Below, piece by piece: positions 33,597 through 46,826 of a stretch of 64,000 bases of DNA. The stretch spans positions 19,117,683 through 19,181,682 of the forward strand of contig JASXTE010000002.1 in the NCBI GenBank assembly GCA_030280995.1, given 5' to 3'. The DNA is from Hemileia vastatrix (lineage: Eukaryota; Basidiomycota; Pucciniomycetes; Pucciniales; Zaghouaniaceae). Position 1 is the first letter of the stretch; each line of letters opens with the position of its first letter. The notes beneath the pieces were generated by a model. That model did no database searches. It worked only from the letters and a program-made list of their open reading frames with translations, and was not told the origin of the DNA. Position numbers and translations under genes: made by a program.

Positions 33597-34799
33597 CCTG
33601 CCACTCTAATTTTAAAGACAGTGTAAAATGTTTGTAAGTGTGTTAATGGAGAAAAGAATAGTAGAGATAATTTACTATAAGAGTCTCTTAAAAAAAGAAT
33701 TAATATATTTAAAATATAAGTAATCTACTGAAGGTTAAATCTATTCTCAGTAAGCACTAGTATTGTCAATCACTCCCACTCTGAAGTGCTCTCTCTAATA
33801 CTATCCTTACTGTTACAATAAAATAACTCTACAGTGCTTGTTCTGGATATGTACACCTGCTATGCACACAAAAATAAAATAAAAATCAATGTTTCTTTTA
33901 TTTTAATATAATACCCTTATATTAACACAAATCTTTTCTAATCTAACTACTCCACACACTTTTTCAAGGAGTGAGTTCTCTTTTATATATACACTGTATG
34001 TCTAGTGCCCTTTCCCTATGCCTTCTTCCCCTACTGGATTTCCTACATAAGTTTAAAACTAATCCAGATGCATCAAATAATAATCTATCTATCACAGTAA
34101 TCTAAGTACAGCATTAATATGAGACCATACTAATAGTGTTTTGAACTATGAAGACAATAATCTACTAGTAGTGCCTTACACTACATTTTTATTTACAAAC
34201 CCTACACTTCCTGACATAATTTGCTTCAAGATAAGTACTGTACCACTTTTCATACTTATTATGGAAATGCATGCTGCCATATGAGTATCCACTAACTGTG
34301 AAACCTCCACCCTAAGTAAGTAACCACTCTTATTTAGATTCTTACTTTTATTTGCTTTATCATTGAGCTCTTTCTATTTGACTTTCCCCTTAATCACCTG
34401 TTTTTCTAGCACCATTTTAAAGCCTCCCTACAGGTTCCTATTAGCTATGGGATTTTTGTAGCCCACATTTAAGTGCTGTCATGTTTATCTAAGTGTAAAA
34501 CCTATACCCTTTCTTAAGGCTTCCTTTTAAATCTATAATATGCCTTTAGAGCTTTCCATATTTTCTTCAAATACATACCATACTCTTGGCCTATAGTCTT
34601 GTATACAGTTCATTCTAATTTTTTTCTTGCCTCAGTCTATATTTCCATACTGAACTAAAATACTGTGCATGGGGAGTGAACTTTTTCTACTCTTCTATAA
34701 ACCCCTTTGTTACGCTCACAACCATCCTTCATAGTAACCCCTTTGTTGCACTTACTACAAGTTTTGAAATTGCTGTGTTACTGCAAGATGTGTACCACA
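33597..34799. repeat. AT-rich unit sequence, no gene seen (U1)
   Basis: Counterpart of 19,131-20,329. No coding region, RNA gene or transposon end is recognised. Confidence 0.5.
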
Positions 34800-36688
34800 G
34801 TGTCCTTTGAAGAGGCTTCTCAAATAGAATAATGATTTTTGAGAAACAAGTTTGATATGTACTTAGTAAAGTGAAGTAAATAATTTCAAACTATAAAATA
34901 TCTTGGAGAGGTTGGGTTGGAGCTTAGTAAGAATATCCACAATAAAAGGTTTAAAGTAAAAATTATTCTACTAAGCAATGGAAGAGTAAATCATATGATA
35001 ATGAAATTTTAAGAAATAACTAGTATAAGTGAGTCTGGTTTTGTATTTGTAATACACCCAAGCTATTACCTTTTTGGATTACTGCCCATCCTTACACTTA
35101 TTCATCTGTTAATTTAGAGCACTAGCTTGCATAATTAATAAGTATTATGATCGAAAAAATAAACCCTTTGTAGTTGAAGCAAAAAAAAGAAGAGAAAAAA
35201 ATAATGATGATTGAAGTTACTCAACTAGCCCCTTTCAAACACACAATTATTGCTATTGATTTAGATGGTTCAGTTGATATTAATAAACAGCTTCAAATGC
35301 ATAACTATTTAAAAGTTTCTTCAAGACCACTTACTGCACTTTGAATAGGGCATTTGTCACATATTGTGTGACAGATGACCAGGCAGAATAAAAGACAGCT
35401 CCATTGTTCATAGGAACTGTAATTTATTCATTATCACACCTTTCACCTTTCAATTTACCTTTAATTTTAATTTTTCTATTTTTAAAACATATTTATTATT
35501 CAATATGAAGACCCTTCCCCATACACCTATTCACACAATGCATGATGGGTTCATGCAAACATACAAGTTTCACAATTCATCTTGTTAATGTATCAATCAA
35601 CAATTGTATTGTGTCAAAAGCATGGCCACCAAAGGTCCAATGAAGAAGATTTAATTTTTCAATGGATACAGGTCAAGTGTGATATCATGATTTTTAATTG
35701 TCACCAGAAAACCTACACACTCAGTTGAGGGAGCTCAAGGGGAAGTAAAAGTTGGAGTTAAGAATGATATTTCTTCTTTAAGGGTTAGATATGTCTGTTA
35801 AGGAGACTTCTCAGTCTAGAATAATGAGTTTCAAGGAACAAGTTTAATCATTCCTTAGTAAAGTGAACGAACTAGTGTAAAACTAATGAATATCTCTTAG
35901 AGGTTGGGTTGGAACACTGTAAGAATATCTGCAATAAATGTTTAAAGGCAAAAGGAGGCTAATAAGAAATGATAGAATAAAAAATATCATCATTTAATTC
36001 ATCAAAAAAACTAATACAAGTTTGCACCTGTTTTATATCTGTAATACACCTAAGCTAAGAACTCCTTGCATTACCACCCATCACTAAACTAATTCATCTG
36101 TTAATTTAGACTACTTCTCTTGCCTAATTAATAACTATGTATGAGCCATACAAAAGACCCTTTCTGGTTGAACCAAAGGAGAACAAGAGAAAGAAAAACA
36201 GTTATGACTGAAGTAACTTGACTAGCCCCGTTTTAAACACACAATCATTAATCTAGATTTAACTGGTAAATTCCAGGTTGATATGAAATTTTATATGCAT
36301 TAATCTGGAAAATTTTTGTTGAGCCTCTTTTCTGCACTTTGAATAAGTAATGTGTCATGTTTTGTGTTCCAGATGCCTGGGGGGGGGATAAAAGTAAGAT
36401 CTGAGGAGTAACTGAGCTCTAAATTATTTCTTCCCACACTTTCCACTATTCAATTAAACTTTAATTTTCTTCTCCCTATTTTTGAAACTTATTTATTATT
36501 CAATTTGATGACCCCACTCCCCACTCCTCCTCACCCAATGCATGATAGGTTCAGGCAAACACAAATTTCACATTCTGTGTTTTGAATGTGTCAATCAAAA
36601 ATGGTATTGTGTCCAAAGTATGGCCACCAAAGTTCCAAAGAAGAAGTGTACATTTTTTTGATGGTGATGGTTCAAGTGCATAGGTCAA
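34800..36688 (+). repeat. Direct LTR-like repeats D1 and D2, U1
   Basis: D1 about 34,805-35,700 and D2 about 35,790-36,688, with the same internal landmarks as in U0. D2 leads into the gag start at about 36,762. Confidence 0.55.
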
Positions 36689-36761
36689 ACAGTGACAGTA
36701 TAATTTAATTGTCCATAGTTCTTATTCTTCATACAACTACATTTTCAGGTTCCAACTTCAA

Positions 36762-37680
36762 AATGACCCCTGTTCAACACACTCCTCCTGCTAGTGCCAT
36801 AATTAAAAGACTGTGTGCTAGATGACCCTCAATGGCCCAATCAGAGGCTCCACCTCTGACTAGAGAACACTCTCTCAAACTGTTATATATTTTGAAGAGA
36901 GCACAAAAGCAGCTTCCTTTGAAAATCAACTAAGGAACAGTTTAAATTAATTAGAAACAAATTCCTCAGATGAAGAAGACAAGGATACAATTATGGAAGA
37001 TGCAAGATATAACCCTTGACAACTGAGAGCTAACACCAACCAATCTAATCTTGGTCATTAAATGAAACCATGGAAGACTTCATGAGAATGTTTATGAAGG
37101 TGGTGTCACAACCAGCTGCTGATGGAGTTAAATTCAAAACTTTTTATATGAAGCCTCCAGTGAAATTTGATGAAGAACACCCTGAAAAACCTTGCCCATT
37201 CTTACAGACATACAAATTGTGATTCCACAAAAATCCCTGAAATTTTAGTATGGATTGTGAAAAAGTCATTTACACTTCATTGTACTTCACTAGTAAAGCC
37301 TCAAGGTGTGTTAAACCTTATCTACTAATGCATGGATCTACAGATAAGGAAATTCTCATTAATAATTGTTCAAAACTATAAGATAAACTATTAATCCTTT
37401 CTGGAAATCCACATGAAACCAATAATGCAATAAATGAGTTAGATCTCCTTAAAATGAAGGATAATGGACAAGCTTCAGATTATATTTCTAGATTTTAAGC
37501 CGTCCAATCTTGAGTATTGTGGGATGACACTGTGCTTAAATACCACTTTAAGAATGGGTTACCAGCACAAATTGTCAATCAATTAAATTTTCACAGTCAA
37601 AAATTGTAAACTTTCACCAATGTTACACATCAGATGCTAGAATTAAATAGCCTTTACCACGGGAGAAATCAACAGTAAAG
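36762..37680 (+). pseudogene. Dead gag of the second gypsy family, U1
   Basis: Same Gag remnant as at 22,287-23,200, with the same stops and only about a dozen differences, even though it is clearly non-functional. That similarity shows that this block was copied or homogenised recently. Confidence 0.75.
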
Positions 37681-38241
37681 ACACTTAGATAAAACTTTGC
37701 ATGGCTTTATGCACATGAATGCATCTAACCCAAGTCACACCCATACATCCACAAGCCATTTGAGTCAAAATAAATAAGGCTAAAAGAAACCATCAATTTC
37801 AAAGGATTGAAGCTCACCCCTTGTCACTATATACTTTTACATGCAATGCTTTTGATGATTTTATATAATTTTTATTGATTACTGTCATGCAATGTGTTAT
37901 GATTTTTACTTCAATCACCATTAATCACACACTTGCAAATTGTTATTCTATCATATTTGAAAAAAATGAAGTTTATTGGTGGGCATTCTTTACATGCAAA
38001 ATTTTATGATGCATCCCTGAATTTATAATTTTTTTTTCTCATTGAACAGTCCTAATCTTTGAATAGTCTCTCCCCCCCCTCCCCCCCTTCACAATATTAA
38101 AATGTCTTGATATGCTAAAAATATCCAAGTATATATTTCTTAGGGAAGAATCTAATTTATTTTCATTTAGAAAAATAAGAGAATAAATTTGACAGGTATA
38201 TTGGTTATGTGCATTCAACATTGAAAGTTTGGGTAAAATTG
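37681..38241. other. Spacer between dead gag and promoter (U1)
   Basis: Non-coding; carries the same C-rich tract near 38,071-38,088. The minus-strand ORF at 38,039-38,221 crosses the tract and is also present at 59,462-59,644. It is not supported as a gene. Confidence 0.5.
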
Positions 38242-38863
38242 CACGTGCGTGACCTAACCACGCGACTTATGGATGAGACGCGTCTTTAATTGTTATTCTT
38301 GGTGAACAATATCAACGCGAAGAACTCGGTGTGAAATAAAGTAGCATAACAACATTGCATATTCTTAATCAGTTAGCGGTAATTCTGAAGTTCAGAGGAG
38401 TGGCGGGTTAGTGTGAGAATGAAACAAAGAAACATTTTCATAATCGTAGTTAACGGTTACTCAATCAAGCGGCCAAATTAATTGCATATCATTAATGAAT
38501 GTAATGATTATCAAGGCTTATCTGTATTTTCCACATCCGTTGCACTAACGGGATTAGCCAAATGATATATTGTCCAGTATCTATGATGGTTATTGCATAG
38601 CAAAATATTGCATATGGCTGAAAACAAAGGCCTGCAACCGTCATAAATGAAAAACGCCCGTATCTTAAGTGATTTATAAGAGAGCTGAAAATGGAGAAGG
38701 CTGTAAATATTGGTGGTGGCTCACCACTTTGGAATGGATATAAAATCAAGAGCACTTTGATACCGTTTATTCTCCTCACACCTCAATCTCATCCCTGATT
38801 TCAGAAAATCTCCTTTTCTAAATCCAATTTTTTCTTGATTATCATAAAACTACTCTTTATAAA
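38242..38863 (+). promoter_or_regulatory. CpG-containing promoter of the unknown gene, copy 2
   Basis: Nearly identical to copy 1, with CACGTG at 38,242, GACGCGTC at about 38,277 and TATAAAA at 38,739-38,745. The promoter is intact although the gene has a nonsense codon. Confidence 0.6.
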
Positions 38864-39975
38864 ATGTTTCCATACATTTTCCAATCCCAATCCACCTCAA
38901 AAAAAACCAATGGTTCAAAGATAAATACCTGGAAGATTAGGGTTAAGACAACCCCTTCGATCTCCAACTTAGATAACTTCCACGCTGTTGGAAGCTGTCC
39001 TGTCTTGCGTATTTCAGAGTACTGTCTAATTCACCGGCTCAAGAAGCTAAACAGTCGCCAGCCAAATGAAAGTGATGAAGAGGATGATAATAAAACGCAG
39101 GCGCTTAATGGGAACCAAAAAGTGTCCTTGCACCTGGCAAGAGGCCCCCAGAACCACAACCTAAACACCGAAAAACTCTCATTCAGAGAAACTATAGGTC
39201 AATTTTTGGATATGGATGTATGTTTTTATTCCTCCCATTTCAATCAACATTTACCCACTTATTGTTTGATTTCAAATTCTAATCATCATGTATCACTTTC
39301 TGAATTTTTTAGTTATCTCCCCAAATATCATACCAAAAAAACCAAAAAGTGCAACAATTCTGGCCTGCAACTGTGGCCATGCATGTGCTTATGAACCCTA
39401 GAATAGCTAAGAGAAAAATTCATTCGAGATCAGCAAGACAAAACACAGCTTTAGTTTCTTCTGCACATTCTATAATTGAGCGAAAAGCATCATCAGTTGT
39501 ACCTCCGATTCAGTGTACCCGCTTGCCAGTTAGTTTTGGATGCAGAAAGCAATCAGGTCTGTCCTCTCAAAAAATAAAACCAACGACATCTTTGGAAGAC
39601 ATTTTGCACTCTCATGTCTATTAAAATGTTGTTACAAAACCTCAATTTTGTCGTTCCGCCATGTCATCCCAATTTTCCAGCGCGACACCCTCTTTGTCGC
39701 ATGCTTCACAATCAACCAAAGGAGCCTCGACTGATTCTCTCTTCACCGGACAAACCCATAGCTCCGTGAAAGACCTACTTATTCTAGATGAAGACGCACT
39801 CTCTGATGTCAGCCTTATATCTACAAAGGCATTACCTGATGATTGGAAGGAGGAGAAAAATGCGAATGTATGCAACGATGGTGTCGTCACATACACTCCC
39901 TTCAATAAAACAGTTGTTCTTAGAACTTATCCTGAATCCTCATTTGTCCATTTTTCACTTGAAGATTTACTATAG
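38864..39975 (+). pseudogene. Unknown two-exon gene, copy 2 (nonsense at codon 222)
   Basis: Exon 1 (38,864-39,217), intron (39,218-39,312) and exon 2 (39,313-39,975) match copy 1. A C-to-T change turns the Gln222 codon CAA into TAA at 39,622-39,624, so the spliced product would end at 221 residues and lose the second and third S-x-x-D-L-L motifs. Apart from this base the coding sequence matches copy 3. Downstream the frame is open to the normal stop (39,973-39,975), so inactivation is recent. The motif at 211-216 reads SLEDIL, as in copy 3. Confidence 0.75.
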
Positions 39976-40828
39976 TTTCTTCTTTTTTGAAAAATAAATC
40001 TGCTGTCTTTCACACTTTTCCTATCTTGATTTCTGTTCTGGATTATATTCACTCCAACCCATTATTTTGTTCCAAAAAATTGTCATCATCATGTTTTCAC
40101 TTGTTTTTTTTCATATCTGTATTTTCACAAATTTATATGTATTATCTTCTGTGAAAAACTCAATATTTTTTGTTCTTTTTCAATTCATTCTCTATCTCTG
40201 TCTTATTCATTTTTCCATTTACTTATCTTCTTTGTTTAGTATTGTGTTCAGTGGTTGTATTATCAAAAGTATAGATTATATTTGTATTATCATATAAATG
40301 CTGTTTTTTTTCTCAAAATGTTCTTATATCATTTCTACACCATTTTTTCAATCTATTATATATAGTTCAATCCAATCTAAATTTTATCTATCATCCACAG
40401 TTGAAAAATCCAACCCTTGTTTCCACATAATTCATGAATCTTCATTTCCCTACTCCAGAAACAACAAAATAAATAGGGATCAATTCGTCTATGTGCTCTC
40501 ATATAGTATTGTGTCTTAAATTGAAATATAGAAATTTCTTGAATTTTCAAACAAGAAGAAGCTATAAATTAGTTGCTATTAAGGTAAGTCAGAAATTGAA
40601 TTTTGGATGTCATATATGGTATCAAATTTTATAAGTCTGTTTTAAAAATATCATTCAATGAAAATAGTGCACACAATATTTCATTTAATTTGTTGTAAAA
40701 TGATCTTTAATTGTGTAATTCAAATAACTGGCTAGAATGATATGGGATCACTATATAATATAGTTGTTTTTTTATTTCAAATTTTTACACCACAAAAAAT
40801 CAAGTGCCACCCGTTAATATTCTATAAG
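39976..40828. other. 3' flank of the gene (U1)
   Basis: Counterpart of 25,492-26,344. Short ORFs at 40,067-40,297 and 40,298-40,519 repeat in U2 with the surrounding non-coding sequence and are not called. Confidence 0.5.
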
Positions 40829-41215
40829 CATTACTATCTCACATTTCTATATGTATACTTTTTGTTATTAGCAGACTATTTATCATTATCTATATACATA
40901 CCCTAACCTAAGTGTATTTAAGGATGTCAACTTGCTATCATGTCGGCATCCAAACTTTTCTCTGTATTATTTTATTTATTCACTCATATCTCTCTTTTAG
41001 TCATGTTCCTTTTCATCTTTTGTCCCATCCTCGCTTGTCCACTCCTAGTCACTTGTCCATCTAAGTCCTTTATATAACTAACATATTATATTAAACATTA
41101 TTAGGTAGCATTCTTGTTCATTTTCATATTTTGTCCTGTCCTTGCTCATCCACTCCTAGCCCCTTGTCTGTTTAAGTCCTTTATATAACTAACATATTTT
41201 ATTAAACATTATCAC
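40829..41215. repeat. Left part of array unit U2
   Basis: Corresponds to 12,365-12,750. The imperfect palindrome lies at 40,922-40,951. No gene is seen. Confidence 0.7.
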
Positions 41216-41630
41216 CACCTGCTAGCAGGTGCCAATCCCTTTATTCAGATTTGATTTAACAGTAAATTTGATCTGATGTTGTGCGAGCTAGTGTGCCCAT
41301 AGTTCAGTACAAACTCTTTCCAGAAGAATTACAGCTGAGCTGAAATTGAGTTAAATCAAAGATAGGGATTGGCCCCTGCTATCAGTTGCCCATATTTTTT
41401 TATATAAAGGTAGTACTTGGAATACATGACAATATTTCACCAGAAAAAAAATGTGGGCACCTGATAGCAGGTGCCAATCCCTATCTTTGATTTGTTTCAA
41501 TTTTAACTCAGCTGTAATTCTTCTGAGAATACTGTGCACTTAACAATGAGCATACCAGCCTGCGTGGTATCAAATCTGAGCTATGCTTGAATTACAAATT
41601 GATTGAAGGGTTGGAACCTGCTAACAGGTG
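41216..41630. repeat. Fold-back element, U2 copy
   Basis: 415 bp bounded by CACCTGCTAGCAGGTG (41,216-41,231) and AACCTGCTAACAGGTG (41,615-41,630, one mutation). The central hairpin includes GGCACCTGATAGCAGGTGCC near 41,457-41,476. The minus-strand ORF at 41,351-41,539 lies across the hairpin and is not a gene. Confidence 0.75.
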
Positions 41631-41653
41631 CTGGCTGTTTTTTGTGGTGTTTT

Positions 41654-42505
41654 TGTCAGGCTGAGATCAAGTACAGAGATGTGAACTAGCTTAAATATTC
41701 AGATGTCTAGAAGATTTTAATGGTCCTATATGAATACTGCAGTACAAATCCAATAAGTATTAAAAATATAACTCAATATAAGGATCTCAGTAATTTTAAA
41801 TCTCACTACTTATATATGGCTTACAATCCTATAATTGGTAGGAAAATAGATGTAATAATTCAGATACCATTCAAAGACTTTAAAAGTATTATTGATATGT
41901 ATTGTAATTTTATTGGTTATATATTTTATTCTAATAATAAAGAATGTAGAAAAAAAGAGCAAAACCCCCCTCCTTTTATACCCAATAACTCCTCCAATGT
42001 ACCCCTTGATTTATCAGCCCTATACACTGCTAATGACGCCTCATTCCCATCTAAAAAACCTGTCCAAAAACATAAAGAGTGACCAATAACATAGTTAGAA
42101 TGATATCACCTGCCAAAATCCTGTAGTAATAGGGATAATCCATCAAAAATAAAGAATAAGCAAAAAAGAGAGTGTATGCATGTAATACATTTAAATAGAA
42201 GACTAAAAAGGGAAATAATGAGACTAATTCAGCTTTAAGTCTACTTAAAAATTATGTAGCCTTATATTTAAGGTTCTTAAGATTACTCTAACATATTTCA
42301 ATTTAGTATTAAGTACATAAGACTTATAAAAGGTGGATATATGTGTGTATATAATGTGTTATAATGGCATATATTGTATTTTATCATAATTTTTACTTAT
42401 GTATACAACTTGTGTACTTTAATTTATTGTTCCCATGTATGGTCCCTGTGTTTAACATAATTTATAAGTACTTTTTACTCAGTCCTGGAGATATCCAGGT
42501 TGACA
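41654..42505 (-). mobile_element. Solo LTR-C, U2 copy
   Basis: 852 bp, plus-strand ends TGTCAGGCTGA and GGTTGACA, flanked by perfect GTTTT duplications (41,649-41,653 and 42,506-42,510). The minus-strand TATAAAAGGAGG lies at about 41,969-41,980. The ORFs at 41,720-42,082 and 41,892-42,089 are LTR sequence. Confidence 0.9.
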
Positions 42506-43004
42506 GTTTTAGTATCAAAATTGTGCATATACTCTAAATAAGAAAATATGTTCACTTACTAGTACTTTAACACTCGAAATAACAAAAATTTTAATACCAG
42601 TGAAGTTTATTGTCCCTTATTTCATTCAAATTACAAATCATAAAAAATAAAACAGGTACATGATTTTATTTTTCCATAGCTAATAACTAATTGACAGATA
42701 CAAGTAGTATAGCAAGACTAACATCTGGAGGTATAATAGAGATAAGGATGGGGAGAAACTATTTAATCAAAGAAACTGATTTCACTCTTTTGTGCAAGAA
42801 ATTATGGCTGAAATGAATTCTTTTCTACACTGTTTTCCTCTAAGCTTAAGTTTAATATAATGCTAAATGCAAATAATTCTAATAAAAATAATCCACAAAA
42901 AATTTTATTTGTTTATAAAGGTAATTTACAATGAGGTAGGGATAATTTAGGTTGGTGAGAAATTGTAACAATATTCATAAATAGATATTCTACATGATAA
43001 TGTT
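42506..43004 (-). repeat. Old LTR-like sequence of gypsy-R, U2 left part
   Basis: Matches 14,040-14,530. Its end, ATGTT at 43,000-43,004, is the left target-site duplication of gypsy-B; the sequence resumes after 51,798. Confidence 0.7.
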
Positions 43005-44159
43005 TGTCAGCCTAGATATCCCTAGGAATGAGTATTTCTTATACTTAAAATAATATAACCTTGAGTACATTAAGCTTATATCTTAAAAATAAGGTTAAAA
43101 CAATAATATATATGATTATATTACATATATATATAATTATTACTCTATTATATAAATTATAGTAGTTTAAATAGCTTATCCATAGCCTAATAGTACTTAT
43201 TAAGGTGTTAATGGTGTCATAATATACTTATATTAAGTGATATAAGCTTATATGTATACATAAACCTCATCTTCAGTGAAATATGCAGTATATTATGTAT
43301 ATATAGGTATATAAGTGGGTTTTAGCCTCTTAATAGCCTATAACCTTTGTTTATATGCTTATTTTAGGCCATATGGACGTATCCAGTGGACTCACTACGC
43401 CTAAAAAAGCATAAATACCTATTTCAGGCGCATACACTCAGTCTGGACAACTTAATCTTCTTCCTTGGATGGATATTCACTGATTTATGGGTTGGGAGGT
43501 CATTGCTGGGTTAATATGGATGCTTGGGGATGTTATTGGGGGCTTAGAAATTTCATTTTTTTCCTTTATATGCTTTGGGTTTCATTATATTCTCTTTGGA
43601 TGAGTTATTTTACCTGTTTCTTTATGGTATCCGCTTTTATCTGGATTTTCTATTTATGGTATGGGTCTGTGTTATCATTAATTGTGATGGAGGGTCCTTA
43701 CTGGAGGTCTGGGTGTTGAATCTTCTTGAAGTGGACGCAATGGGGAGGTGATGGGCCCTCACAGTGCTGTAATTTCCAGGGACAGCAGTGACATCATCTG
43801 GATTGAAGGTCTGTGCACTCCAGTGGATTTTGGTATAAGTAAGGGAGGATTTTGGCGGTTATTAGACATCACATACTTACTAAAATTCAAACAACCATTA
43901 CAACACAATTATAATTATTCAAGGATATATTATAAAGCCATTATAAATTGATATTATCTTTATATAAGCTATAACTATATTATATTCATCTATTTTCCAC
44001 CACTAGCACACATTTAAATCCAAGTATTGTGAGTTTTATTTTAGTATAACTATTTTATTAGAATTCCACTGAGGTTTAATCACTAAATCATTTTTTAAAA
44101 AGTAGTAGGACCATTAATAAATACTATTAAATCATACTTAAATACTAGATACACTGACA
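43005..44159 (+). repeat. Gypsy-B 5' LTR
   Basis: 1,155 bp, TGTCAGCCTAG ... ACACTGACA. A TATA-like TATAAGTAAGGGAGG lies at 43,834. It lacks about 20 bp near 43,240 that the 3' LTR has, and has about 20 bp near 43,530 that the 3' LTR lacks. ORFs at 43,465-43,719 and 43,748-43,951 are LTR sequence. Confidence 0.92.
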
Positions 44160-44670
44160 TTTGGGGGTCTTTCCTTAGTTTTATACTTATTATTTAGTAT
44201 AAGCCTTAGGACATGATTTTTACTCTAGTATATCTCAAAAAAACCAAATGTTTGGGTCTGCAGCACATTAGTGGGTCATAGTAACTCAGTGATTGCGGAA
44301 AAGAACCCTTATAATAATTGTACTAAGTTTTTATAATAAAAATTAGGTATTTACAGTAGTAACTGTACCCAATATAAACCCAATTTCATTTGGTATTTGG
44401 TCACCAATATAACACCCAATTAAATTGGTATTTGGTTAAAGTTTGTTAAGCTATTAATTCACCCTTATAAAGGTCTAGTTAAACTTATTATTATATTTTT
44501 AACAGATTTTTTTGAATTTTTATTATATTTTATTTAAATAAATAAAGATTTAAATTCAGGGTAAGCTCCAGTGCTTTTTATTAGTAATAACATTGCTAAT
44601 ACTTTTAATCTACTAATTAAAATAGGTTTTCCTTTCTGTAGACATGATATACTGTTATTTTTATCACAAT
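44160..44670 (+). other. Gypsy-B leader
   Basis: An untranslated stretch starting TTTGGGGGTC immediately after the LTR, where the primer-binding site should be. I could not match it to a particular tRNA. It contains two near-copies of a CCCAAT-TGGTATTTGG sequence near 44,380-44,440. Confidence 0.5.
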
Positions 44671-45980
44671 GAGTGCTCTCCAGGACAATGTAAGTGAAAA
44701 GCCTGCTTATAATACCAGGTCTAAAGCTAAAAAAAATTGTTCCAGGACATAACCATGGAGGGTCAGTCATACCCCCAGGTAGAGCAAATGACAATAGAGG
44801 AAAAAGATGCCCTCTTAAAAAAGATTACCATAAAAAAGAAGTCTCCTCCTCTTCAGGATCCACTATCCCATCTGGCAAAACAGGTATTGAAGTTGGAGGA
44901 ATCAAAGTCCCTCATGCTCAAGGAGGTAGAGCAATTACAGAACAATTTCAAGGTAGGATTTCAGCAGATGAACCAATCATTGGCAGAGCTAAAGGGAGGC
45001 CAGCCAAGTCAGCAACCCCCTACCCCAGGAGTGTCACATCACTCCCAGGAGAAAATACTGGTAGAAAAATAGAAGTGGGATTTGTTTTATCAACAATAGT
45101 CCAGTCACAACTGCAAAAAGCATCCTCCTCCTCATCAGACTTCCTCAGTTCACCCCTACAAGGGAAAACAAAGGCTCCAAAAATCAGGGCTCACACAAAT
45201 CCCGTGGTAAGTAGATTACCCTCTCAGATTGAACACAATACTGATAATTACAATGTAGGTAATATTATTTATGTCAAATCTGTGGAGAAAATAAAAGAGG
45301 ACTTAAGAAAATGAGGTTTTAATGTAGATACACCTGACTTGTCTTTTGTCAATAACAAGAGTAGTATTTATAATAAAGTTAATCCTCATTTTCCACCACT
45401 TACTAGTGAGATGAGAAGTTCACAAGAGAGTGAAAGAATTGAGAAGGAAGACATGGAGTATTTTAACAATAATCCAACTGTCCATAGAATTGTTTCAGCA
45501 TTGTGGAATAGAATGACTGATTGTGAGGAACAGACAGTTAAGCTCACAAGTGATACAATTTCATCCTTAACATTAAATATTTCTCAACTGGAAACACATA
45601 GTAAAGAATTAGAGAATGAACATTTGTCTCTAACTCTTAAATACTATTCATTGAGTAGTAAATATAATGAACTTTCAAACAAATTCTGTGAGTTGGAAAA
45701 ATTGTATGAAACACATTTATTGAAAACTGAATCAAGAACTAAGTTATCTTTTTCCCAGAAAAATCAAAGTGTCTCTGAGCTGCTACAAAGATTAACTAAA
45801 GTTGAGATTGAAACTGCCAATCTACTAATGAGCCAGGATAATCATAAGTATACTCAGTATAATAATAATCCTTCCATTGGCAAAAGTGAATCTCATTCCT
45901 TCCCTATACCACCACAACTAAAACCATCTGGTGGTAGTGTCAAATCTGAAAATGTAAGTCACAAATCCGTACAGGAGTAA
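44671..45980 (+). pseudogene. Gypsy-B gag N-terminal coiled-coil region
   Basis: A likely start is the ATG near 44,671 (MSALQDNVSEK), whose frame stops after 27 codons. A second frame (to 45,072, usable ATG at 44,755) encodes a Glu/Lys/Leu-rich helix and a Gln/Pro-rich tail. Then 45,339-45,980 encodes 213 residues with a long coiled coil (ISQLETHSKELENEHLSL). The layout mirrors gypsy-A. A TAA at 45,978-45,980 separates it from the capsid-like domain in the same frame. Confidence 0.7.
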
Positions 45981-46013
45981 ATACAAGACCATTTATCAAG
46001 AGTAAATGAGTTT

Positions 46014-46826
46014 TTGAATTTACCTAGGATTAGTGAAATAAAATCCAATCAGAAGAACTGGCCTAAGATAGATCAGTACCCAACTTATGATGGGGAAGCC
46101 AGCTCTGATTGGCAACATTTTATCCAAAGAATTGACAATTTAAAATTCTCATATAAGTTACCAGATAAAGAAATAACATCAAGATTGATCTCTTTATTTA
46201 AGGATGTTGCTTTATTATGGTTTGAAGCTGTTTTGAATGAGGGTAAAGATTACTCTTGGGCTGAATGGAAACAACTAATTGAAAAACAATTTGGAGGTTC
46301 TAAATTCAGACTCACTCAGCAGAGACTTTATGAGAAAACTAGGTAAAATACATTGAATGGTGACAAACCTATGGTATGTTTAATGAATTTAAATAAAATA
46401 TTAAAATCCATTGAGCCTAACATGGATTTTAACTTATGGAAAGATAAGATAATATATAAATTACCTATATCTGTCAGATACATTGTTGTAGCTAGAACAA
46501 TTAATGTAACTGAATATTCTGACTTTATTAATATTTGCAATGAAATATTACTAAACCATAAGTATGAAGCAAGGTATTCCACTTATAAACAAAATTTTGA
46601 ACATGTGAAAAATCAGAATTTAAAAACACTTCAGGAGAAGCAGAAAAAACCTACTGCACCTGTAATACCAAAAAAGAATGAGACAAATACTTGTTATAAG
46701 TGTAAAAAACCTTGGGTTAAAGGTCACAAATGTGAGAAGAATATAAATATTGTTGAAAAACAACATGAATCTGAAATTGAAACAGAGAAAAGTAAAGATT
46801 CAAGTGATTATGACAGCAATATCTCA
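46014..46826 (+). pseudogene. Gypsy-B Gag capsid-like domain and zinc knuckle
   Basis: Retrotransposon gag domain (WPKIDQYPTYDG, DWQHFIQRID, WFEAVL, LIEKQFGGSKF) interrupted by TAA at 46,344-46,346. The frame then continues through LPISVRYIVVART and EILLNHKYE to an intact CX2CX7HXC zinc knuckle at 46,692-46,733. Followed by an acidic Ser-rich linker. Frame 0 throughout, continuous with the protease. Confidence 0.88.

Noticed and set aside
43465..43951. Hydrophobic ORFs in gypsy-B LTRs
   Set aside because: They lie inside LTRs, are altered in the paired LTR and overlap the TATA box.
44160..44180. tRNA primer-binding site of gypsy-B
   Set aside because: The location is right, but I could not match the sequence to a specific tRNA 3' end without a search.
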